From positions 1 to 32,628 of the forward strand of contig CAMGIP010000014.1 of assembly GCA_946056155.1 (NCBI GenBank): a stretch of 32,628 nucleotides of DNA. Direction: 5' to 3'. The stretch's first letter is position 1. Each line of letters starts with the position of its first letter. This document shows, piece by piece, positions 15,893 through 24,361 of this stretch. The position numbers were made by a program, and so were the translations under genes. The notes under the pieces were generated by a model. That model did no database searches, was not told the origin of the DNA, and saw nothing but the letters and a program-made list of their open reading frames with translations. This DNA comes from an uncultured Mediterranea sp. (GTDB lineage Bacteria > Bacteroidota > Bacteroidia > Bacteroidales > Bacteroidaceae).

Positions 15893-17194
15893 GTGGCAGA
15901 GGCGGCCCGTGTGAATCATGTGGCCGACCTCTCGCACGCCACCATCGGCGAAACCCTTTTGGTGGCACAATACCTCGAACAGAAGACGGGCATACCCTTT
16001 ATCCGCATGGACCAAGGTTCACCCGGACTGCCGGCCAACCGCTACGGCATAGAGGCCGAGAAACGGGCGTTGGATGCTGGCATAGGTGCGCAATATCCTC
16101 CCGCTGCCGGCATCGGCGAACTGAAGGAGGCAGCCAGCCAGTTTGTCAAGGCATTTATCGATATTGATATATCACCCCGTGCCTGCATCCCTACCGTGGG
16201 TAGCGTAGCCGGTTCGTTTGGTGGATTCATCGCCTGCTGCCAGCGGAAAAGCTATCCGCAGATGGGCAGGGTACTCTTCATAGACCCCGGCTTTCCCATT
16301 CAGAAATCCCAACTCCGCGTACTGGGCATCGAGTGGAGGGAATTTGATATCTTCCCCTACCGGGGAGAGGCACTGCGGGCCAAGTTGGAGGAGGAGCTGA
16401 GTCAAGGTGACATTGCTGCCATCATCTACAGCAATCCCAACAATCCGGCCTGGATATCGCTCGAAGAGGAGGAACTGCAGATTATCGGCGAACTGGCTAC
16501 CCGGTATGACGTCATTGTGATGGAGGACCTGGCCTACTTTGCCATGGACAGCCGTCACGACCTGAGCCATCCCTACGAACCGCCTTATGTACGTACCGTG
16601 GCCCGCTATACCGACAACTACCTGCTGATGCTCTCCTCATCCAAGATTTTCTCTTATGCCGGACAGCGTATGGCACTGGTCTGCATCTCCGACCGGCTGT
16701 TCGACCGTCAGTTTCCCGCTTTCGTAGAGCGCTATCACGATGAGGGAGTTTTCGGTCCCACCTTCATTGCCAGCATCCAGTACATGATTACCTCGGGTTG
16801 CACGGCCACCACACAGATGGGATATGCCCACATGCTACGGCTCAGCTGTGAAGGGAAGATCAACTTCGTGGAAGATACCCGCGAGTATGCCATCCGGGCG
16901 GAAAAGATGAAGAAGATTTTCTGTGACAACGGCTTCACCATCACCTATCCGCGTGATGTGAGCGAGCCCATCGGTGACGGCTTTTTCTTCTCACTCTCCT
17001 ACCCCGGCCTGAGCGGTTCGGAGCTGGTTAAGGAGCTGATTGGCTATGGCGTTTCAAGCATCAATCTTGACACCACTGGCTCTCTCCAACAGGGGGTACG
17101 AGCCTGCACCTCAAGGATGCGTGAGGAACTCTATCCCGTACTGGAACAACGGATGATTCAGTTCAAGGCCGACCACCCCATCTCTACCTATTAA
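15869..17194 (+). CDS. Class I/II PLP-dependent aminotransferase
   Basis: A 441-aa fold-type I aminotransferase. K259 in SSSKIFSYAGQRMAL is the expected Schiff-base lysine; YSNPNNPAW (near 188-196) and MEDLAYFAMD (near 218-227) supply the PLP-ring and phosphate contacts. Its place after iorAB/paaK and 26 bp before an omega-amidase-like gene suggests it makes or consumes the 2-oxo acids of aromatic amino acids, possibly with glutamine as amino donor. Exact specificity cannot be read from sequence. The start ATG 15869 lies in the second copy of a 26-bp duplication; the first copy encodes a nine-codon ORF that cannot extend the protein. Confidence 0.9.
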   Translation: MKIFNDELVAEAARVNHVADLSHATIGETLLVAQYLEQKTGIPFIRMDQGSPGLPANRYGIEAEKRALDAGIGAQYPPAAGIGELKEAASQFVKAFIDIDISPRACIPTVGSVAGSFGGFIACCQRKSYPQMGRVLFIDPGFPIQKSQLRVLGIEWREFDIFPYRGEALRAKLEEELSQGDIAAIIYSNPNNPAWISLEEEELQIIGELATRYDVIVMEDLAYFAMDSRHDLSHPYEPPYVRTVARYTDNYLLMLSSSKIFSYAGQRMALVCISDRLFDRQFPAFVERYHDEGVFGPTFIASIQYMITSGCTATTQMGYAHMLRLSCEGKINFVEDTREYAIRAEKMKKIFCDNGFTITYPRDVSEPIGDGFFFSLSYPGLSGSELVKELIGYGVSSINLDTTGSLQQGVRACTSRMREELYPVLEQRMIQFKADHPISTY

Positions 17195-17220
17195 TAGAAT
17201 ACCATTTTAAATTGGATACC

Positions 17221-17976
17221 ATGACCATAACATTACTTCAACAAGATATTGAGTGGGCCAATCCTGCCGCCAACCGGCAGACAGCTGAACGTCAGCTGGC
17301 AGAGGCCCCCAAGAGCGACCTCTACGTATTGCCCGAGATGTGGAGCACAGGTTTTGCTACACAGCCCGAGGGGATTGCAGAACACGATGGAGCATCGCTC
17401 GACTGGATGAAACGGATGTCGCAGCAGTTAGATGCTGCTATCGCTGGAAGTATTGCCACCGAAGAAGAGGGAAGTTTCTACAACCGCTTCTACTTTGTCA
17501 AGCCCACGGGCGAAGTGGCCCACTACGACAAGCATCACCTCTTCACCTATGGCGGCGAACATCACCGCTATACAGCAGGACAAGAGAAGGTGATTGTGGA
17601 GTGGCGGGGTGTACGCTTCCTCCTGCAGGTCTGCTACGACTTGCGCTTCCCCATCTTTGCCCGTAATGCCGCAGAGGGTACCGATGCCTATGATGTGGCC
17701 CTATACGTTGCCTCCTGGCCCTCCTCCCGCCGAGAGCCGTGGGACCTGCTGCTTCGTGCACGGGCTATTGAGAACCAGTCCTACGTCTGCGGCGTGAACC
17801 GCGTGGGCCAGGACCCTGCCTGCGAATACAACGGCGGCACCTGCTTCGTTGATGCCTATGGGCATACCCTCCTGGCTTGCCCTGACGGAGTAGAGTCAGT
17901 CATCACCTGCACTTTGGAATTGGAGAAGCTGCAGGCTTTCCGCCAGAAATTCCCAGTTCTGGGCGACAGAGACTGA
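17221..17976 (+). CDS. Nitrilase-superfamily amidase, omega-amidase (Nit2/YafV) type
   Basis: A 251-aa C-N hydrolase with the full catalytic triad: E39 in LPEMWSTGF, K104 in YDKHHLF, C138 in QVCYDLRFP. The GGEHHRYTAG segment and the FP after CYDLR are typical of omega-amidase/YafV proteins, which hydrolyse 2-oxoglutaramate or 2-oxosuccinamate, the products of glutamine or asparagine transamination. The adjacent aminotransferase supports such a pair, pulling transamination forward. ATG 17221 is chosen; a TTG at 17214 region (17212) would add only three residues and lacks support. Length is normal for the family. Confidence 0.9.
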   Translation: MTITLLQQDIEWANPAANRQTAERQLAEAPKSDLYVLPEMWSTGFATQPEGIAEHDGASLDWMKRMSQQLDAAIAGSIATEEEGSFYNRFYFVKPTGEVAHYDKHHLFTYGGEHHRYTAGQEKVIVEWRGVRFLLQVCYDLRFPIFARNAAEGTDAYDVALYVASWPSSRREPWDLLLRARAIENQSYVCGVNRVGQDPACEYNGGTCFVDAYGHTLLACPDGVESVITCTLELEKLQAFRQKFPVLGDRD

Positions 17977-18049
17977 TAAGCCAACAAAGCGGCTGGCAGA
18001 AGATGAGCAAGCCCTTCATTACAGGAAACAATCTTTTCAGGGTAATATA

Positions 18050-18081
18050 TTTGCATTTCACAAAACGAATGCATATTTTTG
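18050..18081 (+). promoter_or_regulatory. Promoter of the carbonic anhydrase gene
   Basis: TTTG (18050-18053), 20 bp, TATTTTTG (18074-18081): both boxes match the Bacteroidota consensus fully. An overlapping TATATTTG at 18046-18053 is a second -7 candidate. Initiation near 18088 rules out a TTG start at 18079 and supports ATG 18112. Confidence 0.75.
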
Positions 18082-18111
18082 TCCGTCCTAAAACATAAAA
18101 TTGACAAGAAT

Positions 18112-18654
18112 ATGATTGACCAAATGCTTGAATACAACCGTCAGTTCGTAGCGACCAAGTCCTACGAAAAGTATGCAACCAGCAAATATCCCGACAAGAA
18201 GATTGCCATAGTCACCTGTATGGACACCCGGCTTGTGGAGCTTCTGCCAGCCGCTTTAGGCATCAAGAACGGCGATGTGAAGATCATCAAGAATGCCGGA
18301 GGTACCATCACCAACCCCTTCGACTCCACTGTTCGTTCCCTCCTCGTGGCAGTCTATGAGCTTGGTGTGCTGGAGGTGATGATTATCGGCCACACCACCT
18401 GTGGCGTGCAAGGAATGGACGGGGACGAAATGCTCCACCTTATGCGTGAGCGCGGCATTGACGAGGAGCACATCTCGCTGATGCAGCATTGTGGCATAGA
18501 CCTCAAGTCGTGGCTCCACGGATTTGACGATACCGAATCAGCAATCTTGGAAACGGTTGATCTGGTTCGAAATCATCCTCTCATGCCCAAAGATGTTGTG
18601 GTCAGAGGCTATATCATGGACTCTGTCACCGGCCAGCTCTCCCCCATCGGATAA
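18112..18654 (+). CDS. Beta-class carbonic anhydrase
   Basis: A 180-aa cytoplasmic zinc enzyme interconverting CO2 and bicarbonate. The zinc ligands C36, H94 and C97 and the Asp38-Arg40 dyad are present (TCMDTRL; IIGHTTCGVQG), as is the NAGG motif near residues 61-64. The short length and lack of a long N-terminal arm resemble the smaller beta-class group (Cab/YtiB-like). Start ATG 18112 fits the promoter at 18050-18081 with a leader of about 25 nt. The gene seems monocistronic, with 140 bp before the next gene. It could supply bicarbonate for carboxylation or handle CO2 released by decarboxylating enzymes such as IorAB. Confidence 0.93.
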   Translation: MIDQMLEYNRQFVATKSYEKYATSKYPDKKIAIVTCMDTRLVELLPAALGIKNGDVKIIKNAGGTITNPFDSTVRSLLVAVYELGVLEVMIIGHTTCGVQGMDGDEMLHLMRERGIDEEHISLMQHCGIDLKSWLHGFDDTESAILETVDLVRNHPLMPKDVVVRGYIMDSVTGQLSPIG

Positions 18655-18794
18655 ACAGCTCATCAGGGTCAAGGGGCAATCCGAACCGATGTCCCGTCCC
18701 CCTCGATATTTCAATGACTGGTCGAGAGGTCCCCCTCAGATTGTCAATTGACTCAAGCGTGTTATCCCCCATCATCATCGTAGATTATATTACC

Positions 18795-20663
18795 ATGAAG
18801 ATCAACTATCGTCAACCCACACGTTTACGTTCACACCTGATTATCGCCCTCGTGCTGCTGTTGAATCTCCGTCCCCTCACATCAACAGCTGAGGTTTCCC
18901 ATCCTTCAAAAGCGAAAATCAGTTCAAGTACAGAAGTAGCATCCGGCCTTATCCCTTCGCCCAAACATTGCCTGATAAAATCGGCCAAACGCTACCGGCT
19001 GAAGGAGAAGCGAATCTTCCGACCATTTACTCCTACCCACGGAGCTGACGAATATATACTCATCGTAAAGCGAGGGAGGGCCACCATTCAAGGAAACCGC
19101 TTCTGGGCAGAAGAGACCTTGAAGCAACTTACAGATAGCGAAGGAGGCATCCCCGATGTGGAGATTCATGACTGGGCCGCCTATCCGTTGCGCGGATTCA
19201 TGCATGACACAGGACGCAATTATCAACCCCTGAGTATGCTCAAGGAAACCATTGACTTGATGGCACGCTACAAGATGAACCTCTTCCACTGGCATCTGAC
19301 CGACAATCCCGCCTGGCGCATCGAGTGTCGCTGCTACCCCCAGCTCAATGATGCCCAATACCAGCGTAAGGGACGCGATGAGGGCAAGTTCTACACCTAT
19401 GCCGAGATACGTGAACTCATCAGCTATGCCGCCTCACGGGGTGTTCAGGTAATGCCTGAAATCGACATGCCGGGCCACTCCCGCTTCTTCACCGACACCT
19501 TCGGCTTTACCATGGACTCTGAGCAAGGGAAAGAGGTGCTCAGGGCCTGTTTAGAAGAGTTCTTCCAAGAAATACCGTCCTCACTCTGCCCCTATTTTCA
19601 CGTAGGATCGGATGAGATACATATTGCTGACCCACAAGGCTTTGCCCACTGGATACAGACTTTGGTCAAGGAGTATGGACGCATCCCCATGGCCTGGGAT
19701 CCCGGACTGCCTACCCTCCCCTTCACCATCCGTCAGGGGTGGAACGAAGCTACAGCCGAGAATACGGGTTCCAGCCGTAAGGAGGGTAGCTATGTGGATT
19801 CTTTCGTAGGCTACCTCAACTACTACGACCCGGTGATGTTTGCCATGCGAGCCTTCCAGCACAAGGCGGCAGCACAAGAGATACCCGACACCTCACAAGC
19901 CCTCGGAGGCATCCTCTGTCTCTGGAACGATGTGCGGGTGGATGAGAAGCAGAACATCTCTCTCCACAACGGCATGATTCCCGGCATGATGACCTTCAGC
20001 GAGCGTTTCTGGCTGGGAGGATCGGGCAATGCGATAAGTGACGAGAGCCTCTATCCCGACCCTCAGACTCCTCAGGGTAAAGCACTGGCAGAGATGGAAC
20101 AGCGGATGATGATCCACCGCAACCGCTACTATACCCCTCAGCAGATACGATGGACAGCCAATGCCTCGCTCGCCTGGGAAATAAGCCTCGGAGGTCAACG
20201 GATGAAAGCTTGGGGAGGTGCTATTGACCTGGATGCCCTCTGTCGAGTACACGGGATTGAGGCCAACAACCTGAAGGAGGTAGTGGCAGAAACAGTGCTC
20301 ACCGTCAGCCAAGATACACTCATCAAGGTGTGGATAGGCTTCGATACACCTGCCCGTTCCGACCGCATGTCCACCGGAATAGGCCAGCAGGGAGCCTGGG
20401 AAAACGGGGGCAGATGCTGGGTCAACGGTCAGGAGATTGTTCCACCACAAGCCTGGAAAGAACCTGGACGGTACAACTACCCCTTCCACACCTGGCACAA
20501 GGCACAGGAGGAGGAACCCTTCACCAACGAGCAATTCTATTGGATGCGTCCTGCCGTGGAAATCCGACTGAATCAAGGAAACAACCACATCCGTATTGTC
20601 AATCCCCACAGCTTCAAGGGACAACGTTGGTCTTTTGCCTTTATTCCCACCGACTGGGAATAA
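18795..20663 (+). CDS. Exported GH20 beta-N-acetylhexosaminidase
   Basis: A 622-aa glycoside hydrolase family 20 protein. Starting at ATG 18795 gives a signal peptide-like N-terminus (basic, then LIIALVLLLNL, about residues 14-30); a longer frame from 18714 would bury it. The catalytic TIM barrel (about 130-420) has LFHWHLTDNPAWRIE, MPEIDMPGH and the acid pair D273-E274 in FHVGSDEIH, where Asp orients the substrate N-acetyl group and Glu is the acid. The C-terminal about 150 residues look like a beta accessory domain. It should release terminal GlcNAc or GalNAc from host glycans or chitobiose in the periplasm or outside. No SusC/D partner is visible, so it is not in a classic polysaccharide locus. 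Confidence 0.9.
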   Translation: MKINYRQPTRLRSHLIIALVLLLNLRPLTSTAEVSHPSKAKISSSTEVASGLIPSPKHCLIKSAKRYRLKEKRIFRPFTPTHGADEYILIVKRGRATIQGNRFWAEETLKQLTDSEGGIPDVEIHDWAAYPLRGFMHDTGRNYQPLSMLKETIDLMARYKMNLFHWHLTDNPAWRIECRCYPQLNDAQYQRKGRDEGKFYTYAEIRELISYAASRGVQVMPEIDMPGHSRFFTDTFGFTMDSEQGKEVLRACLEEFFQEIPSSLCPYFHVGSDEIHIADPQGFAHWIQTLVKEYGRIPMAWDPGLPTLPFTIRQGWNEATAENTGSSRKEGSYVDSFVGYLNYYDPVMFAMRAFQHKAAAQEIPDTSQALGGILCLWNDVRVDEKQNISLHNGMIPGMMTFSERFWLGGSGNAISDESLYPDPQTPQGKALAEMEQRMMIHRNRYYTPQQIRWTANASLAWEISLGGQRMKAWGGAIDLDALCRVHGIEANNLKEVVAETVLTVSQDTLIKVWIGFDTPARSDRMSTGIGQQGAWENGGRCWVNGQEIVPPQAWKEPGRYNYPFHTWHKAQEEEPFTNEQFYWMRPAVEIRLNQGNNHIRIVNPHSFKGQRWSFAFIPTDWE

Positions 20664-20701
20664 TCTCGGCCGTGTTATTAACTACGAGCACACTAGGAAG
20701 A

Positions 20702-20732
20702 TACGAAAAAGAGGACTCGTACCTGTTTTTTT
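20702..20732 (+). terminator. Weak candidate terminator after the GH20 gene
   Basis: TACGA (20702-20706) pairs with TCGTA (20717-20721), followed four bases later by seven T (20726-20732). The stem is only 5 bp, so this is tentative. Confidence 0.3.
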
Positions 20733-20765
20733 GTCCTGACGATGAAGAATCTCAAGGATTTTATC

Positions 20766-20773
20766 TATATTTG
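20766..20773 (+). promoter_or_regulatory. Possible -7 box for the acetyltransferase operon
   Basis: TATATTTG matches TAnnTTTG but has no good TTTG 19-21 bp upstream. Alternatively its own TTTG (20770-20773) is the -33 box for TAGATTAC at 20793-20800. Either way it would give a leader of about 150-180 nt containing the 20-bp repeats. Confidence 0.35.
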
Positions 20774-20855
20774 CCCATAAATAACAAGGCGATAGATTAC
20801 GGGACAAACTACGAAAAGGCCAATCACCCGTCCAGTAGTCCACCCGTCACCTTAT

Positions 20856-20922
20856 CAACTGATCGTGTAACTTGTCAACCGATCATGTAACTTGACAACT
20901 GATTATGTAACTTGTCAACTGA
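20856..20922 (+). repeat. 20-bp tandem repeat, 3.3 copies
   Basis: CAACTGATCGTGTAACTTGT-type units lie at 20856-20875, 20876-20895 and 20896-20915, plus a 7-bp partial copy (20916-20922). Units differ at two to four positions. It lies 36 bp before the ATG of the second Mac-type acetyltransferase. There are no unique spacers, so this is not a CRISPR. Confidence 0.8.
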
Positions 20923-20957
20923 AGTAAAACCCTTGAAAAGAGAAAAGAGCAACCGTT

Positions 20958-21515
20958 ATGACTGAAGAAGAGAAAATGCTGTCCGGGCAAATCTACTTTG
21001 CCCCCGACCCTACCCTCCTGAAGAAGCTCCATGCCTGTCAGGAATTGTGCTGGGAATACAACCAGATTCGCCCGACCGACCATACTGCCCGCAACATCAA
21101 GATTCGGGAGATTCTGGCCGAAGCCGATGAGGATACATTTGTCAACCAACCTTTTCATTGTGACTTTGGTAAACATATCCGAGTGGGCAAACGTTTCTTT
21201 GCCAACTTCAACCTCACCATTCTGGACGAGGCTTGGGTAACGATTGGCGACAACTGTTTCATCGGGCCCAATGTATCCATCTACACCCCTTGCCACAGTA
21301 CTCATCCCAAGGAACGCAATTCACGCGAGGAGTGGGCCAAACCGGTCACCATCGGTCACAATTGCTGGATTGGCGGTAGTTCCACCATCCTTCCCGGGGT
21401 AACAATCGGCGATAACGTCACCATCGGAGCTGGTAGTGTCGTCGTAAAAGATATACCCTCTAACACGATTGCGGTGGGCAATCCGGCCAAGGTAATCAAA
21501 CGGGTGGAGATGTAA
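20958..21515 (+). CDS. Maltose/galactoside O-acetyltransferase-like protein (second paralogue)
   Basis: A 185-aa hexapeptide acyltransferase. The Mac domain is at residues 3-55 (EEEKMLSGQIYF) and the left-handed beta-helix at about 60-180 (VTIGDNVTIGAGSVVVKDIP; AVGNPAKVIK). The active-site histidine region YTPCHSTHPKERN matches the LacA/Maa pattern better than the paralogue at 319. It should acetylate a sugar or related acceptor from acetyl-CoA in the cytoplasm. It heads a tight plus-strand group with the GNAT fusion 20 bp downstream and the RmlD-like gene 6 bp after that. Acceptor unknown; a role in detoxifying or recycling sugars is general family knowledge only. Confidence 0.9.
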   Translation: MTEEEKMLSGQIYFAPDPTLLKKLHACQELCWEYNQIRPTDHTARNIKIREILAEADEDTFVNQPFHCDFGKHIRVGKRFFANFNLTILDEAWVTIGDNCFIGPNVSIYTPCHSTHPKERNSREEWAKPVTIGHNCWIGGSSTILPGVTIGDNVTIGAGSVVVKDIPSNTIAVGNPAKVIKRVEM

Positions 21516-21535
21516 AAAAACAACCAAAGCAGCCC

Positions 21536-22354
21536 ATGAAACTTGTAAAAATAACAGCTGTACGAAAGATTCAGTACGAAGACCTGATGGCTCAGTATGA
21601 GAATCCCATCGAGCACGCCTGTGACGTTTTCCAGGGACAATCCTGGACGAGCATCAACGGGCAGTGTCCACAAGGGTTATGTCCTGAGGCATGGAAAAGC
21701 ATGCGCGAATTTGTAGGGGCCTTGGCACGGGGTGAAGGCAACTTCTTCGATGGATGGATGAAAAATCCCTACAGTGCCATGATCAGTTGCAACGATGGCT
21801 TTCGCCCCGTCAGTTTCTACATAGAGGCACTCGAATCATCTGAGGAGTCGCTGATTATCCGCAGAGCCAGGTTGGAAGAGATACCTCAGTTGCAGGAAAT
21901 TTTTGCCGCAGCTCGCCGCTTCATGGCACGAAGCGGCAATCCCCACCAATGGGCAGCCGACTATCCCTCCGACCAGCAACTCCAAAGCGACATCGCCAGC
22001 GGCGACAGCTACGTCATGCTCCACGAGGGCAGAATCGTAGCCACCTTCCTCTTGCGAGGAGGCATAGACCCCACCTATCACATCATCTATGATGGAGCGT
22101 GGATCAACGACCAACCCTATGCCACCATCCATCGCATAGCCAGCAGCGGAGAGGTCAAAGGCATCTTCCACCGCGTTATGCAGTTTGCTCGTCAGCAGTA
22201 CAACAACATCCGCATCGACACCCATCGAGACAACGCCGTCATGCAGGGAGCACTCCGCAAAGAGGGGTTCGTCTATTGCGGCATCATCCATTGCTGGAAC
22301 GGGAGCGAACGGCTGGCCTATCACTATTGCACGAATCATCCATCCGAATCATAG
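21536..22354 (+). CDS. TIGR04076-domain / GNAT acetyltransferase fusion
   Basis: A 272-aa two-domain protein. Residues 1-100 (KITAVRKIQYEDLMAQY; GLCPEAWKSM; NDGFRPVSFYIEALE) match the small TIGR04076 family, of unknown function and usually a stand-alone protein of about 90 residues. Residues about 107-272 form a GNAT N-acetyltransferase (LIIRRARLEEIPQLQEIF; IHRIASSGEVKGIFHRVMQFA; RIDTHRDN; LRKEGFVYCG), which would transfer acetyl from acetyl-CoA to an amine. The acetyl-CoA loop reads SSGEVKGIF rather than the canonical RxxGxG/A. The frame is continuous with no internal RBS needed, so it is a genuine fusion rather than two overlapping genes. Substrate unknown; it shares a transcript with the acetyltransferase and reductase genes. 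Confidence 0.85.
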   Translation: MKLVKITAVRKIQYEDLMAQYENPIEHACDVFQGQSWTSINGQCPQGLCPEAWKSMREFVGALARGEGNFFDGWMKNPYSAMISCNDGFRPVSFYIEALESSEESLIIRRARLEEIPQLQEIFAAARRFMARSGNPHQWAADYPSDQQLQSDIASGDSYVMLHEGRIVATFLLRGGIDPTYHIIYDGAWINDQPYATIHRIASSGEVKGIFHRVMQFARQQYNNIRIDTHRDNAVMQGALRKEGFVYCGIIHCWNGSERLAYHYCTNHPSES

Positions 22355-22360
22355 CGCATC

Positions 22361-23593
22361 ATGTATCAGAAATTTATCATCAACCAAGATGGTGTGCTGA
22401 AGTTTGGCACCGTCTATCTGCATAAAGACCTTCTGTCGCCAGGCGAACAATGCCGCTTTGGTGGCGGCCTCTGGCGCATTGACCACAGCCGGGGAGCTAT
22501 CGTGCTATATGGCCGTTCGTTCGACTTTGGCCTGCCTCACCTGGATTGCGTCCGCCGCATCGACTGGACAGGTATAGGGGGATGTCCCCGACCTCTGCTC
22601 CACATGCCCCATTGGCCTGACGAATATCCCGCTGTTCCCGTCTTTGCCCAACGGGAATCGACCGCTCTTTGGGGCAGCAAAACACCTTGCCGCGTGCTGG
22701 TCACCGGCAGTCGCGGGTTCCTCGGCAGTCGGGTAGCCTGGTACCTGGAGAAATGCGGTTGTACCCTCTACACCCCCACTCACCAGGAGATGGAGATAAC
22801 CGACATAGAGAGTTGCATTCAGGCGGTAGAGAGCTTTCGTCCCGATTTTGTCATCCATTGCGCAGCCATCAGCTCCACCGGCTATTGCCAGGAACACCCC
22901 GAAGCCTCTAAAGCAGTCAATGTAGAGGGCACCTGCCACGTGGTGAGTGCTGCAACACTGCACAACGCACGCTGCATCTATATGAGTTCCGACCAGGTTT
23001 ACCAGAACGACACCAATGAGTGGACCATGACCTACCGCGAGGAGGACACCGATCTGGAGAACCACCCCCCACGCGGCATCTATGGGCGCGACAAGCTCCT
23101 TATGGAGCAGCAGGCACAGGCCATAGCACCCTCAGCCATTGCTCTGCGTCTCACCTGGATGTACGACAGCCGCGAGTTCAGCTCCATGCCCAATGCTCCC
23201 CAACAGTTGAAGGAAGACCGGGGCATCATGGCCAATCTGGAGAAAGCCCGTAGGGAACAGAGCCCCATCAAGGCCTGTACTCGCGAGCGAAGAGGGGTGA
23301 CCGATGTTTGGGAAGTGGTCAAGTGTATCGCCAGCATCCTCCACAAAGCACACCTCGAGAAAAAGAATGAACTACCTGGAGGAGTTTACAACTGTGGGGC
23401 TGAGTCCACTTGCACGACCTATGAACTCTACCTCCGGTTGGCCAAAGAGAGGCAGATAGACCCCTCACTCATTCTGCCTGACGACAGTTGGTCGAGGTCT
23501 TTAGCCATGAACACGGACAAAATTTCCGCTTTGATAAACAGTAACGATTTCGTTAAGCCAAAAGACCAAGGCGAGGTTGCTCACTTTGGCTAG
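22361..23593 (+). CDS. RmlD-like NAD(P)-dependent sugar reductase with extra N-terminal domain
   Basis: A 410-aa protein. Residues about 108-400 are an extended short-chain dehydrogenase of the RmlD/epimerase type: nucleotide loop TGSRGFLG (G116, G119, G122), IHCAAIS (near 165-171), and catalytic Y241-x-x-x-K245. Such enzymes reduce or epimerise nucleotide-linked sugars such as dTDP-4-keto-rhamnose. Residues 1-95 are extra: MYQKFIINQDGVLKFGTVYL then GGGLWRIDHSRGAIVLYGRSFDFG, resembling small free-standing Bacteroidales proteins of unknown function. No other rhamnose genes are nearby, so a dTDP-rhamnose role is doubtful. It starts 6 bp after the GNAT fusion. The reductase call is solid; substrate unknown. 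Confidence 0.85.
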   Translation: MYQKFIINQDGVLKFGTVYLHKDLLSPGEQCRFGGGLWRIDHSRGAIVLYGRSFDFGLPHLDCVRRIDWTGIGGCPRPLLHMPHWPDEYPAVPVFAQRESTALWGSKTPCRVLVTGSRGFLGSRVAWYLEKCGCTLYTPTHQEMEITDIESCIQAVESFRPDFVIHCAAISSTGYCQEHPEASKAVNVEGTCHVVSAATLHNARCIYMSSDQVYQNDTNEWTMTYREEDTDLENHPPRGIYGRDKLLMEQQAQAIAPSAIALRLTWMYDSREFSSMPNAPQQLKEDRGIMANLEKARREQSPIKACTRERRGVTDVWEVVKCIASILHKAHLEKKNELPGGVYNCGAESTCTTYELYLRLAKERQIDPSLILPDDSWSRSLAMNTDKISALINSNDFVKPKDQGEVAHFG

Positions 23594-23645
23594 ATTTGAA
23601 GAATGACAACTGCTGACCATTTTCCTGTTATTCGAGGATAGAACC

Positions 23646-24341
23646 ATGAAAGTCACCATCCCCTATATCGAACAAAAGTTTGACGAGTTCAACCGACAGA
23701 TGTTTGCCGGCAAACTCCCCACCCTCCCTATCGAGCTGAGTAATGCCAAGACCTTCTTAGGCATGTGCGTCTATCAGCGGCGAAGGTTGCCTAACGGAGA
23801 GACAGAGCACTACAATTTTCGCCTGCGCATCAACACCCGCATCGAGGTTACCGAGCAGGAGCTGGAAGATACCATCATCCACGAAATGATACACTACTAT
23901 ATCGGTGTCAACCATCTGAAAGACAGCTCCTCCCACGGCACGCTCTTCCGCCGCATCATGCAGGAGATCAACGACCGCTATGGCCGTCACCTTACCATCT
24001 CCCACAAGAGCAACCCGGAGCAGCGCGAACATGCCTACGACACCCGTCCCCACTGGCATGTGGTAGCCTTGGTACGTTTCAAGGACGGCAAAACAGGGGT
24101 CAAGGTATTGCCCCGCGTCATCCCCCGTATTCTTCACTATTACAACGCCGTCCTGACCAATCCTCAAGTCAGCGAGATAAAGCTATGGACCAGCAATGAC
24201 ATCTACTTCAACCGCTTTCCCAACTCCTCGGCCCTGCGTGTAGCCTTTGTGCCCGAAGAGGAGGTAATGCCCCATCTCCGCGATGCCCGCCCCCTGCATT
24301 GCGATGGCCGGTGCATCACCCCCACCAACGGCAGACAATGA
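23646..24341 (+). CDS. SprT-like zinc metallopeptidase
   Basis: A 231-aa protein with the SprT/SprT-like domain in residues about 5-150. The zinc-binding HExxH is H79-E80-M-I-H83, and H97 in SSHGTLF is the likely third ligand, matching the SPRTN/SprT arrangement. Eukaryotic relatives cleave DNA-protein crosslinks; the bacterial role is unsettled. The usual C-terminal zinc ribbon of SprT is not evident; the C-terminal part (about 155-231) instead has a beta-like stretch (VLPRVIPRILHYYNAVLT). No signal peptide, so cytoplasmic. It is 52 bp after the RmlD-like gene and converges on DUF4890. Confidence 0.87.
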   Translation: MKVTIPYIEQKFDEFNRQMFAGKLPTLPIELSNAKTFLGMCVYQRRRLPNGETEHYNFRLRINTRIEVTEQELEDTIIHEMIHYYIGVNHLKDSSSHGTLFRRIMQEINDRYGRHLTISHKSNPEQREHAYDTRPHWHVVALVRFKDGKTGVKVLPRVIPRILHYYNAVLTNPQVSEIKLWTSNDIYFNRFPNSSALRVAFVPEEEVMPHLRDARPLHCDGRCITPTNGRQ

Positions 24342-24361
24342 GTGACCTAAGGAGATAAAAA

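Noticed and set aside
18079-18111. Longer carbonic anhydrase start at TTG 18079
   Set aside because: The codon lies in the -7 box of a consensus promoter, so it would not be transcribed as coding sequence.
18714-18794. Longer GH20 start at ATG 18714
   Set aside because: It would place 27 residues before the signal peptide; ATG 18795 gives a normal exported N-terminus.
20856-20922. Possible CRISPR array
   Set aside because: Units are directly adjacent with no unique spacers and no cas genes are nearby; it is a simple tandem repeat.
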